Of a stretch of DNA of 64,000 bases, positions 31,023 through 42,517 are shown one piece after another. The first letter of the stretch is position 1. Each line of letters begins with the position of its first letter. Source of the stretch: Spinacia oleracea (taxonomy: Eukaryota; Streptophyta; Magnoliopsida; Caryophyllales; Amaranthaceae). A program made the translations under genes and the position numbers. The stretch is from positions 7,192,001-7,256,000 of the forward strand of contig NC_079490.1 of NCBI RefSeq assembly GCF_020520425.1. The letters are read 5' to 3'. The notes below the pieces were generated by a model. It saw nothing but the letters and a program-made list of their open reading frames with translations. It made no database searches and was not told the origin of the DNA.

Positions 31023-33649
31023 ATGGCAGATCCGCAAAACACTTTAGAGAGCAAATTGCAGAGTGAGTGAAACTATCACGCAAAAGAAATTGTAATTTCA
31101 ACTTCTCTTTTACTTTGTATCTTATGAGAAACCCCAGATCTCAGGTACCCATTAAATAATCTGGAAATCCCACCTCAAATTCTTTATTTTATTATGTTTT
31201 TTAAGGTAATCCTTGAATTTTTGTTGTTATTTTCTGTTAAATTACCTGAAAGTTTGCATCTTTCCTCCAGGTCACAGGCTTTTCATCCTCTCCAACTTCA
31301 CAATTTTCTGGTTAGTTCATTAATTTTGTCGAAAATCTTGTTTATTTGACCTAATTAATCATAATTTGGGGGTAAAATTAATTTCTACTCGTTTCAGTTT
31401 GAGCATTTCAATTACTGGGTTATTTTTTAAAATTCTTGTTGGTGGTGTTTAATTTCCCTTTGTTCTGCTGGAAAAAATGCTGAAATTATTGTTTGTTTGG
31501 CTAAAATTGGTTGAGTTCAGAGCCTCCTGACATAAAGAAATGGTTTTCAAGTTACAATTACCAATCTCCTGAATTGAACACAAATGAAGATTTCTGTTTT
31601 TCTCATGGGGTTGATGATAAAGAGAGGGGATTGTTTGTTGAAGACAGTGAGACTGAAGATGAAGGAAACTTTGAAGATTTAGCTGAGATTAATCGATCCG
31701 TTGCCATTCGTAAATCCATTGAGGAAGCTAAGAAGCATGATTCTCCATCTGTTCCTGTTGTTGAGGTATTGTGTTTTATCTTCAATTTAACAGAATTACA
31801 TCTATACAAAAAGGTTAGAGGACCAATGATAGGGAACTTTTAGGGTGCGTTCTATTTAACCGGCTTTCACTTCTGAACTTATTACGGAGTAAAAATTAGA
31901 ACTTGTTTAGTTATAAAGTGTACTTGTATAACTCTTATCTAGTTATCTGAACTTATTTTATTCATGAAATAAGGTGAATATAACTTAGCCTTTCACTACA
32001 AGGAGATATGAGTGAACTCAATGAAGAGGGTTATAATACTGAGACTAACAGCTGTTTGAGTATGCAACTTCTCTGAAAACAATACTCCATTTGGGTTGCC
32101 AGAACTTAACTTGAGCTTCATGTCTGCAGACTGCAGGTGTTGTAACCACATAAGATTTGGGGTGACTGACCCCGTTGTATACAAGTACACCCATATTATA
32201 CACATTTGCGTATTGCTACTATCTTTTATCATGATTCAAGAGGATGACTTTAGTCGTCACCTACTGTTGTATAGTTATCTAGTAGTGAAGCATATGTGGA
32301 TACAGTTTACTTGACAGTCAGAATCATAGTGAACTGAAATTAGCACTGAAGTAAGTGGTGATGGCATTTTAGATTGAGGTTGTTGTTTGTTGTTCTGCTT
32401 GATCTTCTTCTTTAACTACAGTACTCCGTATTTTCTTACCACTGCTGTATTTTGGAACCAATAACCCATATAAGGTAGTTTGCTCTGTATGTTGTGTCAA
32501 TTTCAAAGTTCAAAATAGAATTTTACTAAGGCAGTGCTCTCTAACTTTTATGATAGGTTCCAGCTTTTCCAGACTCGCTCTCAATTCCATCTGGTTGGTG
32601 CTCATCTCTCTTCGTATATTATGTAAATTTCAGATTCAACTGATGTAATAAATTCAAACTTTTGCGCTTGCACATGTACTTCAGAGCCTCCTGACATAAC
32701 GAAGTGGTTCTCCAGTTATGTATACGAATCTCCAGAACTAGACAGTGCTGATTTTGATGTTCCACTTTCAAGTGGTTATACTTTTGGTGATGTAAAAGAG
32801 GTTGACAAAGAAAAGGAAGTTCTTTTAAAGGAGTCGCCTGTAACAGAAGTCGAAGATGAACTACTCAGCTACTCAGAGACAATCATTACACCTAGTGGAG
32901 TTGAGAACAGAAAAAACCCTCCAGTAATTCTTTTTCAATTCTTTTCCCAACTTTTGATTAAAAGAAGCTCCTTAATTCGATTGAAGATTAGCTCATAGTG
33001 GTTCATAGAATGTCACTACCCAACATTTCAACCAGTTTCTCTCTTTTCTGTTTGAAATGTGCAGGTGGATGGTTTAGAAAGAAGCAACTTTCTTCCCAAG
33101 AACAGTTCATATCTCAAAAGGACTTCTGATCAGAGAACTTCAGAAGAACTGAATGATTGCAATACCCTCCCAGATAAATCTGTTGTATATCCAAGAAATA
33201 AAGATGAAGATTTATTACCAGTAAAGGCTACTTACGGTAGGGGTAAGAGAGTTGTTGAAACTGCTGAAAAAAATACAGAGAAGAAATTTACAGCTGCTGA
33301 AACAAATACTGGCTGGATATCTCTGAACCGTAAACCAAGAGAAGAATATTCCAGAAGCATCATAAAGGAGAGGGGTGAACACATATCTCCAGAAAATCAG
33401 TTCAGTTCGATGAAGAATAAAGCTAGGCCAAGGATAAACAAGGAAAATTCTCCTGTGAAGTCAGATTGTTTTTCTGATGGGAAAAATGATAAAAGGTTGA
33501 GAAGAGAGATTCTTAGAGAAACAACCAACTTTAACCTTTCTCATTTGCCAGAGGTTGCTGGGAAATGGAAATGTCCACAGAAACATAAACCAGATACTGG
33601 ACCTCCTATGAAGCAGCTCCGACTTGAGAGATGGATTCATAAGATATGA
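31023..33649 (+). CDS. Uncharacterised spliced gene with duplicated EPPDI-WFSSY exon module
   Basis: I do not recognise the family. Proposed exons: ATG 31023 (MADPQNTLESKLQ) to about 31066, perhaps a tiny exon near 31135-31141, then 31271-31310, 31521-31765, 32557-32593, 32685-32923 and 33065-33649, about 398 residues. From 31271 on, the exon borders have AG/GT and consistent phases (1, 0, 1, 0). Exon pairs 31271/31521 and 32557/32685 are parallel: a 37-40 nt exon ending in phase 1, then an exon that opens EPPDIKKWFSSYNYQSPEL or EPPDITKWFSSYVYESPEL, so a two-exon module was duplicated. The rest is acidic or Ser-rich and looks disordered. The C-terminus is basic with GPPMKQLRLERWIHKI, which looks like a conserved terminal motif. 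No membrane segment or signal peptide. The first exon and its donor are the least certain parts. Confidence 0.65.
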
Positions 33650-33966
33650 AGACTTATCCATTATGGATATATGAGTTCTGATGATTAGTAATGCAGTCTG
33701 ATTCATTTCTGCAGAAATGAAAGCCAATTGCTACTGTAAACTTGAATTCCAGAGGAGTTCTGGTTCAGTATTTTGTCTGTTTGGATTTGTTTTTGTGCAT
33801 GAGAAATTGAGAACTCATGTTTGGATTATTTCTTCCAACAGTAGTGTACAAAATGTACAATATTTCTCCGGAGTTGCATCAGTTAAGGGTGGTGTGAGAA
33901 GAACGAACTGGCAAGGGAATATGATTTTCGAGGATCAGTTGACAGTGTCATCCTTGTGCATAGGCC

Positions 33967-33998
<32 letters not shown>

Positions 33999-35108
33999 TC
34001 AGATGTTTCCGAAGAGACAGATCAGTTGACACAGTGTACTCCGTGGCTAGAGAATATGCAATGCTTGGTTTTAGTTAACCTAAATATATTTAGGAAGATG
34101 ATAGTTCCTCTGATCCTATCTAACTACTTGCATGAGATGGCCTAAGATGTAGAACATGTACTTGTATAGTAGGTCTTGTTAAGGCTTGTAGTCAATAAAA
34201 AAAATTGGATTTCTTTCTTCTCTGTATTATTTATTGCATTCATTATTTGAATTTACTTGCGAGTTGCACTAATTTATCCGTCTTAAATCTATTCTTACTC
34301 TTACCCCCTTTACGTTTATCCAAAATATCCCGCCTATATTTTGGTGTGAACGGAAAAGTACTCGTATTTCTATCATAAACTACCTAATGCCATTGAAAAT
34401 AGGTGTATTATTTTAACTCTCTTTCTTTCCTAGGAGGTTTGGTAATGGAGTTTGCACATATTTTTTCTACTATGCATTATTTGAGCGAATTACACTCATT
34501 TATCTTCCAATAAAATATTAATTCGTCTCAGATTCCCATATCCATTCTTACACCTTTATTTTACCAAGTCTCTCCTGTATTTTGCCGCGCATTTGAAACA
34601 TAAACCTTACCACCGATATACGAAATATATATATCCATCAACCCTCTCTCTTTCCCGGGAGACTCCTTAATAGAACTATAGATATTTATTTTACCGGAGA
34701 TTAATCTCGATCTTATAACTTTTTTTCAAAACTCTAGCAATATTCTAGCCAAAAATGAAGCCTATCTTAGAATTGGGAGGTTGAAATGAAATGATGAACA
34801 TAACTTCCAAACCCTCAATCCAGTCATCCTCACCTTGTCCGATTGGCCTTCCCTTGCCAACTCGGGCCACTCGGCCCAGCTCAGCTCAGTCTTTCCCCCC
34901 ACACATGACACATCCAATCTTCCGTCTCTCTCACGTTTATCTCGCGTGCCTCCTCTCCCCCTCTCTCCTCTCTCCTCTTTCTCTCTCTACGATCTACACT
35001 TGAACATATGCAGACAAATACACAATTCAGACAGACCTCCCTCCCTGCAAATTCTTGTCCCAAATTTACTCCTTTAATCCCATTTTTACCCACTTCTGAA
35101 TTTCAAAG
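33650..35108. other. Intergenic: 3' region, U6 fragment, then promoter and leader of the next gene
   Basis: The stretch 34226-34690 contains two diverged direct copies of a sequence with TTATTTGA..., CACTNATTTATC and TATTTTG words. A CT-rich block (34930-35000) near a likely transcription start precedes a 5' leader ending at 35108. Confidence 0.45.
33945..34019 (-). pseudogene. Retroposed U6 snRNA fragment
   Basis: The minus strand reads GTCTCTTCGGAAACATCTGA, then TAAAATTGGAACGATACAGA and GAAGATTAGCATGGCC, nearly identical to plant U6 snRNA from its first nucleotide to GGATGACAC (about nt 75). The 3' quarter is absent. Perfect 12-bp direct repeats GATCAGTTGACA flank it (33933-33944 and 34020-34031), the mark of a LINE-style insertion. 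A handful of substitutions (including in the 5' stem-loop and near GGCCCCTGCGC) and no upstream USE motif RTCCCACATCG indicate a pseudogene. Confidence 0.9.
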
Positions 35109-35510
35109 GTACAATCTTTTCTTGTCTTTTTCATCTAATTTAATTCACCTCTAATTATCTCTTTAGATGCTTGCTGAAAAAATTGGTGAAAATTTATCTG
35201 AATTTTGGAAATGTTGTTACTTTGGTGTTTAATGATGTTCAATTGACCAAAATTTATCTCATTTTAAATTACCCATTTGTTGTTTTGCTGTCAAATTCTT
35301 GATTTATCTGAATGTTATGGGAAATTGGGTTTGGGTTTTTGATATTCTGTTGCTCAAAGCTGTTGAATTTGGGGTTTTGGTTCTGGGTTTTGATTTCTGA
35401 CATGGGAAATGTAATGTATGATGTTTAATGGTTAGTATCTCAAAAAGGGTCATTCTTGTTTTCTGGAATTGAATTCATGGACAATTTTTATGTACTTTCT
35501 GGGGTAGGTC

Positions 35511-38176
35511 ATGGCTGGGAAGAAGCTAATTGCAATTTGTCAATCGGGGGGCGAGTTTGAGACCGATAATGAGGGTATAATGACCTATAAAGGAGGAGAG
35601 GCTCATGCCATTGATATTGATGATGATATGAATTTCAATGCCTTTAAAATGGAGGTGGCTGAGATGTTCAATTGGAGCACAGATGCAATGTCTATGAAGT
35701 ACTTTCTTCCTGGAAACAACAAGATACTCATTACAATATCCAGTGATAAGGACTTGTTGCGCATGATCAAGTTCCATGATTGTCAGATGACTGTTGATAT
35801 CTATGTCATGATAGGAGAAATTATTGATCCTGAACTCTCTAACTTGCCTGTCAGTAGGTATTTATTGCTGTTCTTGCTGTTCTAGTCTTAAACTTCCTCC
35901 GTTCTTATTTACATGACACAATTTGCTTTTAGGAGAATTTCTTTTTAATTGACACAATTCTATTATGGAAAAGTTTTATATGGTGAATTGTCATCTTTGC
36001 CCTCACTTTTAAACAAATGAAGGATGGTGAAAGTGATGGTTGATTGTGGTTGTTAAGGGGCACTTTTTCCCTTAACTCTCTCTTTTACCTCTCCTTAATA
36101 TGTGTGGAAAAATCAATTGTGTCATGTAAATAAGAACGGATGAAGTATTACTTTTGAGTTTTGAGAATTGGTGTTTTTAGTTGGCCTTTTTTGTTCAAGT
36201 ATTTAAGGGGTGTTGTATGTAGGTCGAGCAGAACCTCTTTATCTCAGGAAATGATGCCACTTGATGCCCCCATTGATGTGGTGGAGGATACTAATCATGA
36301 TCATGATGATGTGCATTTTATTGCTCCTCTTGATATTATTTCCAATACCGATGTCAAGATCGATATGCCAACTGAAATTTCTCCACCAGCGCCCCTCGCT
36401 AGCTCCAGTGATGAGAAACTTGTGAAAGCTGCTCATCAATGGCAGAATAACATTACTGGTGTTGGTCAGAGATTCAATAGTGTTGCAGAGTTTCGTGAGG
36501 CGTTACGTAAATACGCAATTGCCAATCAATTTGCATTTAGATATAAGAAGAATGATAGTCACCGTGTGACTGTCAAATGCAAAGCCGAAGGTTGTCCTTG
36601 GAGAATTCATGCATCAAGGCTATCAACCACGCAGCTAATTTGTATCAAAAAGATGAACCCTGAACATACTTGTGAAGGAGGTATTCATACCACAGGTTAT
36701 CAAGCAACTAGAAGTTGGGTTGCAGGTATTATAAAAGAGAAGTTGAAAGTGTCCCCAAATTACAAGCCCAAGGATATTGTAAATGATATTAAACAGGAAT
36801 ATGGAATTCAATTGAATTACTTCCAGGCGTGGCGCGGTAAAGAAATTGCCAAGGAGCAACTGCAAGGTTCTTATAAAGAAGCTTATAAGCAGTTACCAAG
36901 TTTTTGTGAAAAGATAATGGAGTCAAATCCGGGGAGTTTAGCTACTTTTACAACCAAAGATGATTCGAGTTTTCAACGTCTCTTTGTCTCATTTCATGCC
37001 TCGTTATACGGATTCCAGCAAGGTTGTCGGCCTCTACTTTTTCTTGATAGCATAGCGTTGAAGTCTAAGTACCAAGGAACACTTCTAGCTGTCAATGCTG
37101 CTGATGGGGATGATGGTGTCTTTCCAGTTGCTTTTGCTGTGGTTGATGCTGAAACTGATGATAACTGGCGATGGTTTTTATTGCAGTTGAAGTCAGGGAT
37201 GCAGACACCTGGTTCAATAACATTTGTAGCAGACAGACATAAGGGGTTGAAGGAATCAATTGCTGAAATATTTGAGGGTTCATTTCATGGTTACTGTTTA
37301 AGGTACTTGACTGAGAATCTTATTCGGGACCTGAAAGGGCATTTTTCTCATGAAGTGAACCGCCTCTTGGTTGAGGATTTCTATGCTGCTGCTTATGCTT
37401 CTAAGCTTGAAGATTTTCAGAGATACATTGACAGCATCAAGAGTATCTCCATAGAAGCTTATGAGTGGGTCATACGAAGTGAACCTGAATACTGGGCAAA
37501 TACTTTCTTTAAGGGTGCAAGATATAATCATCTCTCATCAAACTTTGGTGATATGTTTTATAGCTGGGCATCAGAGGCACATGAGTTGCCCATAACACAG
37601 ATGGTCGATGTTATCAGAGCTAAGATACTAGACCTAATTTGCGCACGGAAATCGGAGTCAGCACAGTGGTTAACGAGGCTAACTCCATCTATGGAAGAAA
37701 AACTGGAGAAGGAAAACTTGAAAGTCTCTCAACTTCAAGTTTTGATCTCAGTTGGTAGTACATTTGAAGTACGTGGAGACACCGTAGAAACAGTTGACAT
37801 TGATCAATGGGAATGTAGTTGCAAAGTGTGGCAGTTGACTGGTTTACCTTGTTGCCATGCTGTAGCTGTTATTGGTTGCATGGGAAGAACTCTGTATGAA
37901 TATTGTTCCCAATATTTTTCAGTTGAAAGTTATAGGTTGACATACTCTGAGACGGTAAATCCTGTTCCAAGCACTAATGGGTCGTTTCAGAATGATTCAT
38001 CTCAGGCTGCTGTGACAGTGACGGTTACACCTCCTCCTACACGTCGGCCTCCAGGCCGGCCCACAAAGAAGCTTTTTGGCTCACAGGAGGTTGTCAGACG
38101 TCAGCTGCAGTGTAGTAGATGCAAGGGCATGGGACACAACAAATCAACATGTAAAGAGATTTTAGTGGAACAGTAA
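35511..38176 (+). CDS. PB1-containing domesticated MULE transposase (MUSTANG-B-like)
   Basis: Two coding exons, 35511-35857 and 36223-38176 (donor TAG|GTATTT, acceptor TATGTAG|GTC, phase 2), encode 766 residues. A further intron in the 5' leader (35109-35507) ends three bases before the ATG. Domains: PB1-like about 1-110 (ICQSGGEFETDNEGIMTYKG); MuDR-type DNA-binding region about 190-270 with CKAEGCPWRIHASR and HTC; MULE transposase core about 375-480 (LFLDSIALKSKYQGTLLAVN, VADRHKGLKESI, retaining the Asp positions); SWIM zinc finger near 670-695 (CSCKVWQLTGLPCCH); an AT-hook-like RRPPGRPTKK; and a CCHC knuckle (CSRCKGMGHNKSTC). No terminal inverted repeats flank it, and it sits among ordinary genes. 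MUSTANG genes are domesticated transposases that affect growth and flowering; the B group carries PB1. A MITE lies in the coding intron. Confidence 0.88.
35892..36146. mobile_element. Stowaway-like MITE in the MUSTANG intron
   Basis: Inverted ends ACTTCCTCCGTTCTTATTTA and TAAATAAGAACGGATGAAGT extend to the ATGACACAAT/ATTGTGTCAT words. About 255 bp, filling most of the 365-bp intron. Confidence 0.75.
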
Positions 38177-39761
38177 TAATGGTAAGCATATAGAAGCAAA
38201 TTCACTAGTAGATAAATGATGCTATGTTTGTAATATGTATTTGTCGCATTAGTTGTTTTGTTTAATCATCCCCTGCGTGTCCTAAAATCCTCTTAGTAGC
38301 ATACAGACATACACATACCCCGTACATTGTGGAATTTGGAGGATACATTAACACTGGATGTGATGTAGGGCTGCCTTGTAGAGTGTTGGATGAACAAGTA
38401 ATTTCATCTGGCTAATGTGCTGTAGTAGTTTTAAGGAGGCTTACTGATCTAGATTCTAATTTTGATTTTTTGATGTTTGATGGCTGGACTGTTGACCAAA
38501 GAGGTGATGTTTTTGTAGATTCCTGGTTCTTGGCTACTTGGTTAACCTCTCTAGTATTGGATTTAGGGGAAAGTGGCACGAGGGCTAAGGTCTCAGTTTT
38601 AGGGGCTAAGCCTACAGCTGCTATTGTTGGACAGAAGTTCTGTATTCTACAGTTTGCTATGGAGTATGGATACAATTTGCTAGATATTGTGTTTCCTATC
38701 CCAGTTGTGGAGTTGGCGAGTTGCTTCTGACAGAAAATTTGCATCTTCTTCTCAGTAATGAACAGACTCCCTCTAGATTCAGAAATCCGCTCTAGATTCA
38801 GATATAGTTACTTTTTTCTGTCATTTTGAGTCAATTTTTTACTTTTGAGTTCTCGGATGATGTCTTGTTTTCTCTGTCATTTTGAGGGTTTATGTTAATG
38901 CAATAGACTAACATCCCAAACAGGGGTGAAAGGAAGAAAATAAAAAAGACTTGAGGCATTTGTTGTAGCATCTCATGAATTGGCCTTTTTTCCCTCATTT
39001 TTCCCCGTCCACAGTCATAAGAAGAGTCCGAGTGTGACAACTGAAGCACAACTGAAGCTTCTGTACAGGTCTATATAAGCTGGCTTTTTACTCTCTTGCT
39101 AGGCTTTACTATGGTTTGGTGTGTGTTTTTTAATACTGCTACTTCTTACGGAGTATTGTTTCCGCAACTTGTTGCTGCCATAGTTTTGTTCTACTACTGG
39201 ATCGTCTCTCTTGTCTGGTTTCCTTTTCAGTTAGTTTCCTGTCTGTTAATCTGTTATCAAATTGTCTAACCAAAATCTTCATGCATGCTTCAGGGTGGAT
39301 CCATAATATCGGAATTCAGAATATCCGAGACATAACAACCAGAAAGCTGCATATCTTTTCACAGATCAAGCATCCCAAAAATAACAGCATTTCTCCTCTT
39401 CAGCATCAGATTCTATGCTAGGTCTACAACAACAACGCGTAATTAAGTAAATTAACTCAATTTTAGGGGCTCATTTCGTTACCTTGCTTCCGATTTTCTC
39501 ATCAGTGATCGGCTTCCTATGTATATATACTCTGATTTATTTAGCCTGTGTGATCTGATGGAAATAACTTGTCTGATACTTCATATCTCATCACCAAATC
39601 ATTGAATAAAATCTGCATGCTTTCGAGTTTTTCGGTACAAATTCTCTAATCTCATTGTTTAATTCTTTAACAATGAGCTTAATTTTCCTCTGTGGACCCA
39701 TCTTTAAACAACAATGAACTTGACATTTCCCTCTGAAAAAGTCAGTATTGAACTACTGCTA
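38177..39761. other. Intergenic region, no supported gene
   Basis: 3' flank of the transposase-derived gene. An open stretch at 38470-38730 has no recognisable domain. A TACGGAGTA word lies at 39147. The right end is the distal promoter of MIR408. Confidence 0.5.
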
Positions 39762-39901
39762 GTACATCAGTATCCAAAGTACTATCATAATGTTGTACTG
39801 CAGGAAGTTTCAGCAGTACATATTTTATCAAGTACTGCTTCTAATCTTAGAAGGTTGTTTAAGTACCAGCATGTAGTACAAACCAATCATTCTTGTGGTA
39901 C
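39762..39901 (+). promoter_or_regulatory. Cluster of eight GTAC copper-response cores (SPL7-type)
   Basis: GTAC occurs at 39762, 39779, 39795, 39816, 39832, 39863, 39876 and 39898, eight times in 140 bp where about 0.5 is expected. GTAC is the core bound by SPL7, which activates MIR408 in low copper. A TATA-like TATTTATAG follows at about 39919-39927, placing the start of the transcript near 39950. Binding is inference from known MIR408 promoters. Confidence 0.75.
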
Positions 39902-40130
39902 TTCTGTTTTGCCTCATGTATTTATAGAGCTTGTAATCGCGCTAGGAAATGCAACAATAAATTCGGGTTACTCCACAAATACAAAATTCGGTTCATATTA
40001 GATCATACAGAGTGAGATCCGATCCTATGTTTTAGTTACCGCTCTTAAAAATAATATTGTTGGCATCCGCGTAAATATTGTTGGTATGTATTTTTCTATG
40101 TGTTTTAATTTGTTCATGTTTCTAATTTTT

Positions 40131-40250
40131 TGGGAGGGATAGAAGCTAGGGAAGAGGCAGAGCATGAGATGGATCAATCAACAATGTGGATTATTGGTGT
40201 TGTTGCTCCTCCCATGCACTGCCTCTTCCCTGGCATCTTCAATTCCCTTT
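40131..40250 (+). ncRNA. MIR408: MIR408 precursor hairpin
   Basis: The 3' arm contains ATGCACTGCCTCTTCCCTGG followed by C (40214-40234), identical to mature miR408 as I know it. The 5' arm GCTAGGGAAGAGGCAGAGCA (from 40145) pairs with it with only one mismatch and one G-U in the duplex, and pairing continues outward (GGGAGGGATAGAA against TCTTCAATTCCCT). The likely star is 40147-40167. miR408 guides cleavage of mRNAs for copper proteins (plantacyanin, laccases), saving copper for plastocyanin. The upstream GTAC cluster fits copper control. Confidence 0.95.
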
Positions 40251-40789
40251 CAAGTTAAGTAGAAAATAGAAAATAAAAAATAAAACCCTTTCTATTTATG
40301 TCATTTTTAATTAGATTTTGTCGCGATTTTAAAGATGAAATTGTTATGCACCTTTTATATAGGTTACTTTTAATTATTTTCTATATAACACACATTATCA
40401 CCTCAATCTCAAAGTATCGATTTATATGAATTTTAATGTTTAAGATCTATTTCAAAATCCTCTCATTTAATGATAGATTCTATATAGGGACTTATTTACC
40501 TTCTAATAATAGTAAGCACATAATGTTCTTTTTTTTATAGGCATTGTCATATTGAATCAAGTTTTTTTTTTTGTTATTATTATTATTTGTACAATCAAAA
40601 TTTTACATTAATTATTTCAGATGTTTGGATTAAAGTGCAACATGCCTTCTCCTTTTTTTCTCCCTTCTTTTCTTTTAATGAACCAGAGAAGGGTCAAAAG
40701 ACTAAATTGGATTTAGTCAAAAGCATGTAAACCAATACGAGTAATTAATAAATAAATAAAAATTAATACGGAGTAACAGTTTGATTATA

Positions 40790-41162
40790 CTACCTCCATT
40801 TCTTTTTGTTCTTTATGTATTTCATACTCCGTATAAGATTGTTCTCTATTCTTTACACTTCTACTATGTTCTGTTTTTTAGAAAAACTTCTTTTCAGTTT
40901 TTACCCTTTTATCACCTACAAAGGGGTAAGGGTATATTTATGTCTAGTGTTTATATGTTTACTTTTACCACTTGCAAGTTGCAGCCCCACTTTTTTCGGG
41001 TGGTGATTTGCGCACTCCTATTTCTAACTTTTGCGCTCTCATTTTAGTTTTTCATCATTCAGATTTGCGGAAATCAGTTTTCCACCTTTTCACTCTCTTT
41101 CTTATTTTCTTAATTTTTATGCAAATAATTGGTATGACGAACATTAATGAACAAAGGTAGTA
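40790..41162. mobile_element. Stowaway-like MITE (weak termini)
   Basis: The left end ACTACCTCCATTTCTTTTTG and right end AATGAACAAAGGTAGTA are loosely inverted, with the CTACCTCC/GGTAGT ends typical of this group. Interior non-coding. Confidence 0.4.
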
Positions 41163-41217
41163 TTATTCTTCGGAGTATCACATAACATGAAAAAAAAAAA
41201 AAGATACAACTTACGTA

Positions 41218-41420
41218 ATCAAGCTAGTTTGGCCTAGTGGAAAGGATTTCACCTTTCAATATCAACAAGTCAATAATAGAGGTTTAATCCCCACAATGGA
41301 CACTTTTGGGAGAAGATCATTTTCGCTCCCCCATTCTTCGGCCCAAAGTGTCTAACCCGCTAACTCGAGATCAAGTTAATCCGAGAGAAGTTCCAATCCG
41401 ATAGGGCCTTCATCTTACCT
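41218..41420 (+). mobile_element. SINE-like repeat
   Basis: TAGTTTGGCCTAGTGGAAAG resembles an A box and AGAGGTTTAATCCCCACA a degenerate B box, in the order and spacing of a tRNA-derived SINE. It shares TTGGCCTAGTGG with the SINE at 13815. Confidence 0.4.
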
Positions 41421-41474
41421 TTAAAACATAACATGTATAAAAGTACTAATAATAATTATAATAGAAGGTTTAAT

Positions 41475-41726
41475 CCCCTCCGTTCCAAATTACTTGCACT
41501 ATTTTAATTTTTTGCACTATTCACACAATTCACTTTGACCTTCTTTTTTTGCTAGTATATAAAAATAAATGTTAGTATGTAATATGTTGTTGACGTTATT
41601 TTAATCGGAGTATGTATATTTTCGAAATATTAATTAAATTTTTATAACTTTGATAATGGGTAATTAAGTTGTGTATTGGGAAATATATCTAGTTAAAGTG
41701 GTACAAGTAATTTGGGATAGATGAAG
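41475..41726. mobile_element. Stowaway-like MITE
   Basis: Left end CCCTCCGTTCCAAATTACTT, right end AAGTAATTTGGGATAGATGA: imperfect inverted repeats of about 20 bp around an AT-rich interior. Confidence 0.65.
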
Positions 41727-41841
41727 TACATAAAACTTATAAAGAAAAAATGTTGATAGACATATAGACATATAGTATTAAGATTTTTAGAATACATAAA
41801 ATATGATTGGGTCCTTGCGATGATGATATTTTGGCTTCATC

Positions 41842-42148
41842 GCTACATATAAAGATGGTTGTGGGCTGGGTCGGGCATCGCCGGGCCGATGCCCGATCCG
41901 GCCCGGCACGGGCACGAAGTCGTGGGCCGGGGCCGGGCCTGAGACTTAATTTTTTGGAAAAAGCACGAAACGACTCGACAAATCACGCTAAATTTAGTAA
42001 AATTAGCCTTACCTTTTTTTTAACTTTTCGGCCCGGCACGGCCCGGCAGAAACAACGTGGGTCTGGCGTGGGCTCGGCCCGGTTAGGCCCACAGCCCGTG
42101 AGCTCAACCCGAAGCTCGCCCCGGCCCACGACCATCTTTAGCTACATA
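41842..42148. mobile_element. hAT-type MITE with 8-bp target duplication
   Basis: The 291-bp element (41850-42140) has ends TAAAGATGGTTGTGGGC and GCCCACGACCATCTTTA, inverted with one mismatch, and is flanked by perfect 8-bp repeats GCTACATA (41842-41849 and 42141-42148), as hAT elements make. The interior is GC-rich (GGGCCGGGGCCGGGCC). Well-preserved ends suggest modest age. Confidence 0.85.
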
Positions 42149-42447
42149 CATGTGTGCGTGTTGACTGACGTGACTCTTGTGACACGCATGTGACGTATGT
42201 GCATCTGTAACTATGTGAACAATATCATTGATTTATAGAAGGTAATCAAATAACTAAAGTAAAAGATAAGCTAGATTAAAATGAATATTATGTACCATAA
42301 TTTAATTTGTAATTTTTTTTTAAAATTTTACTATTTATACATACAATTGAGAGTTGATTTTGTTACCTCAAATCATTGAGTTATGACCTAGTTCCCTCCT
42401 CACGCAAACCCACCCTCTCAAGAAAAAAAAACACACACATCTAAAAA

Positions 42448-42493
42448 AACCCTAATTTCGACTCACCCTTTTCTCTCTCCTCAAAACCCTAAT
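42448..42493 (+). promoter_or_regulatory. Telo-box pair in 5' leader
   Basis: AAACCCTAA occurs twice (near 42448 and 42484) in the CT-rich leader just before ATG 42518. Telo-boxes are common in promoters or leaders of genes active in dividing cells. Confidence 0.5.
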
Positions 42494-42517
42494 TCCTTCC
42501 TCGTGCCATAAATCACA

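Larger units (their letters stand above)
40251..42447. other. Intergenic, MITE- and SINE-rich, no gene seen
   Basis: Between MIR408 and the next gene lie three MITE-like elements and one SINE-like stretch (listed). Two TACTCCGTA words lie at 40767 and 40825. Confidence 0.55.

Noticed and set aside
33717-34145. 142-residue open frame downstream of the duplicated-module gene
   Set aside because: It runs across the reverse strand of the U6 fragment and 3' flanking DNA and has no domain.
38470-38730. Possible small gene after the MUSTANG gene
   Set aside because: No domain, no conserved motif, no clear promoter or splice context.
41807-42193. 128-residue open frame
   Set aside because: It is mostly the GC-rich interior of the hAT MITE.
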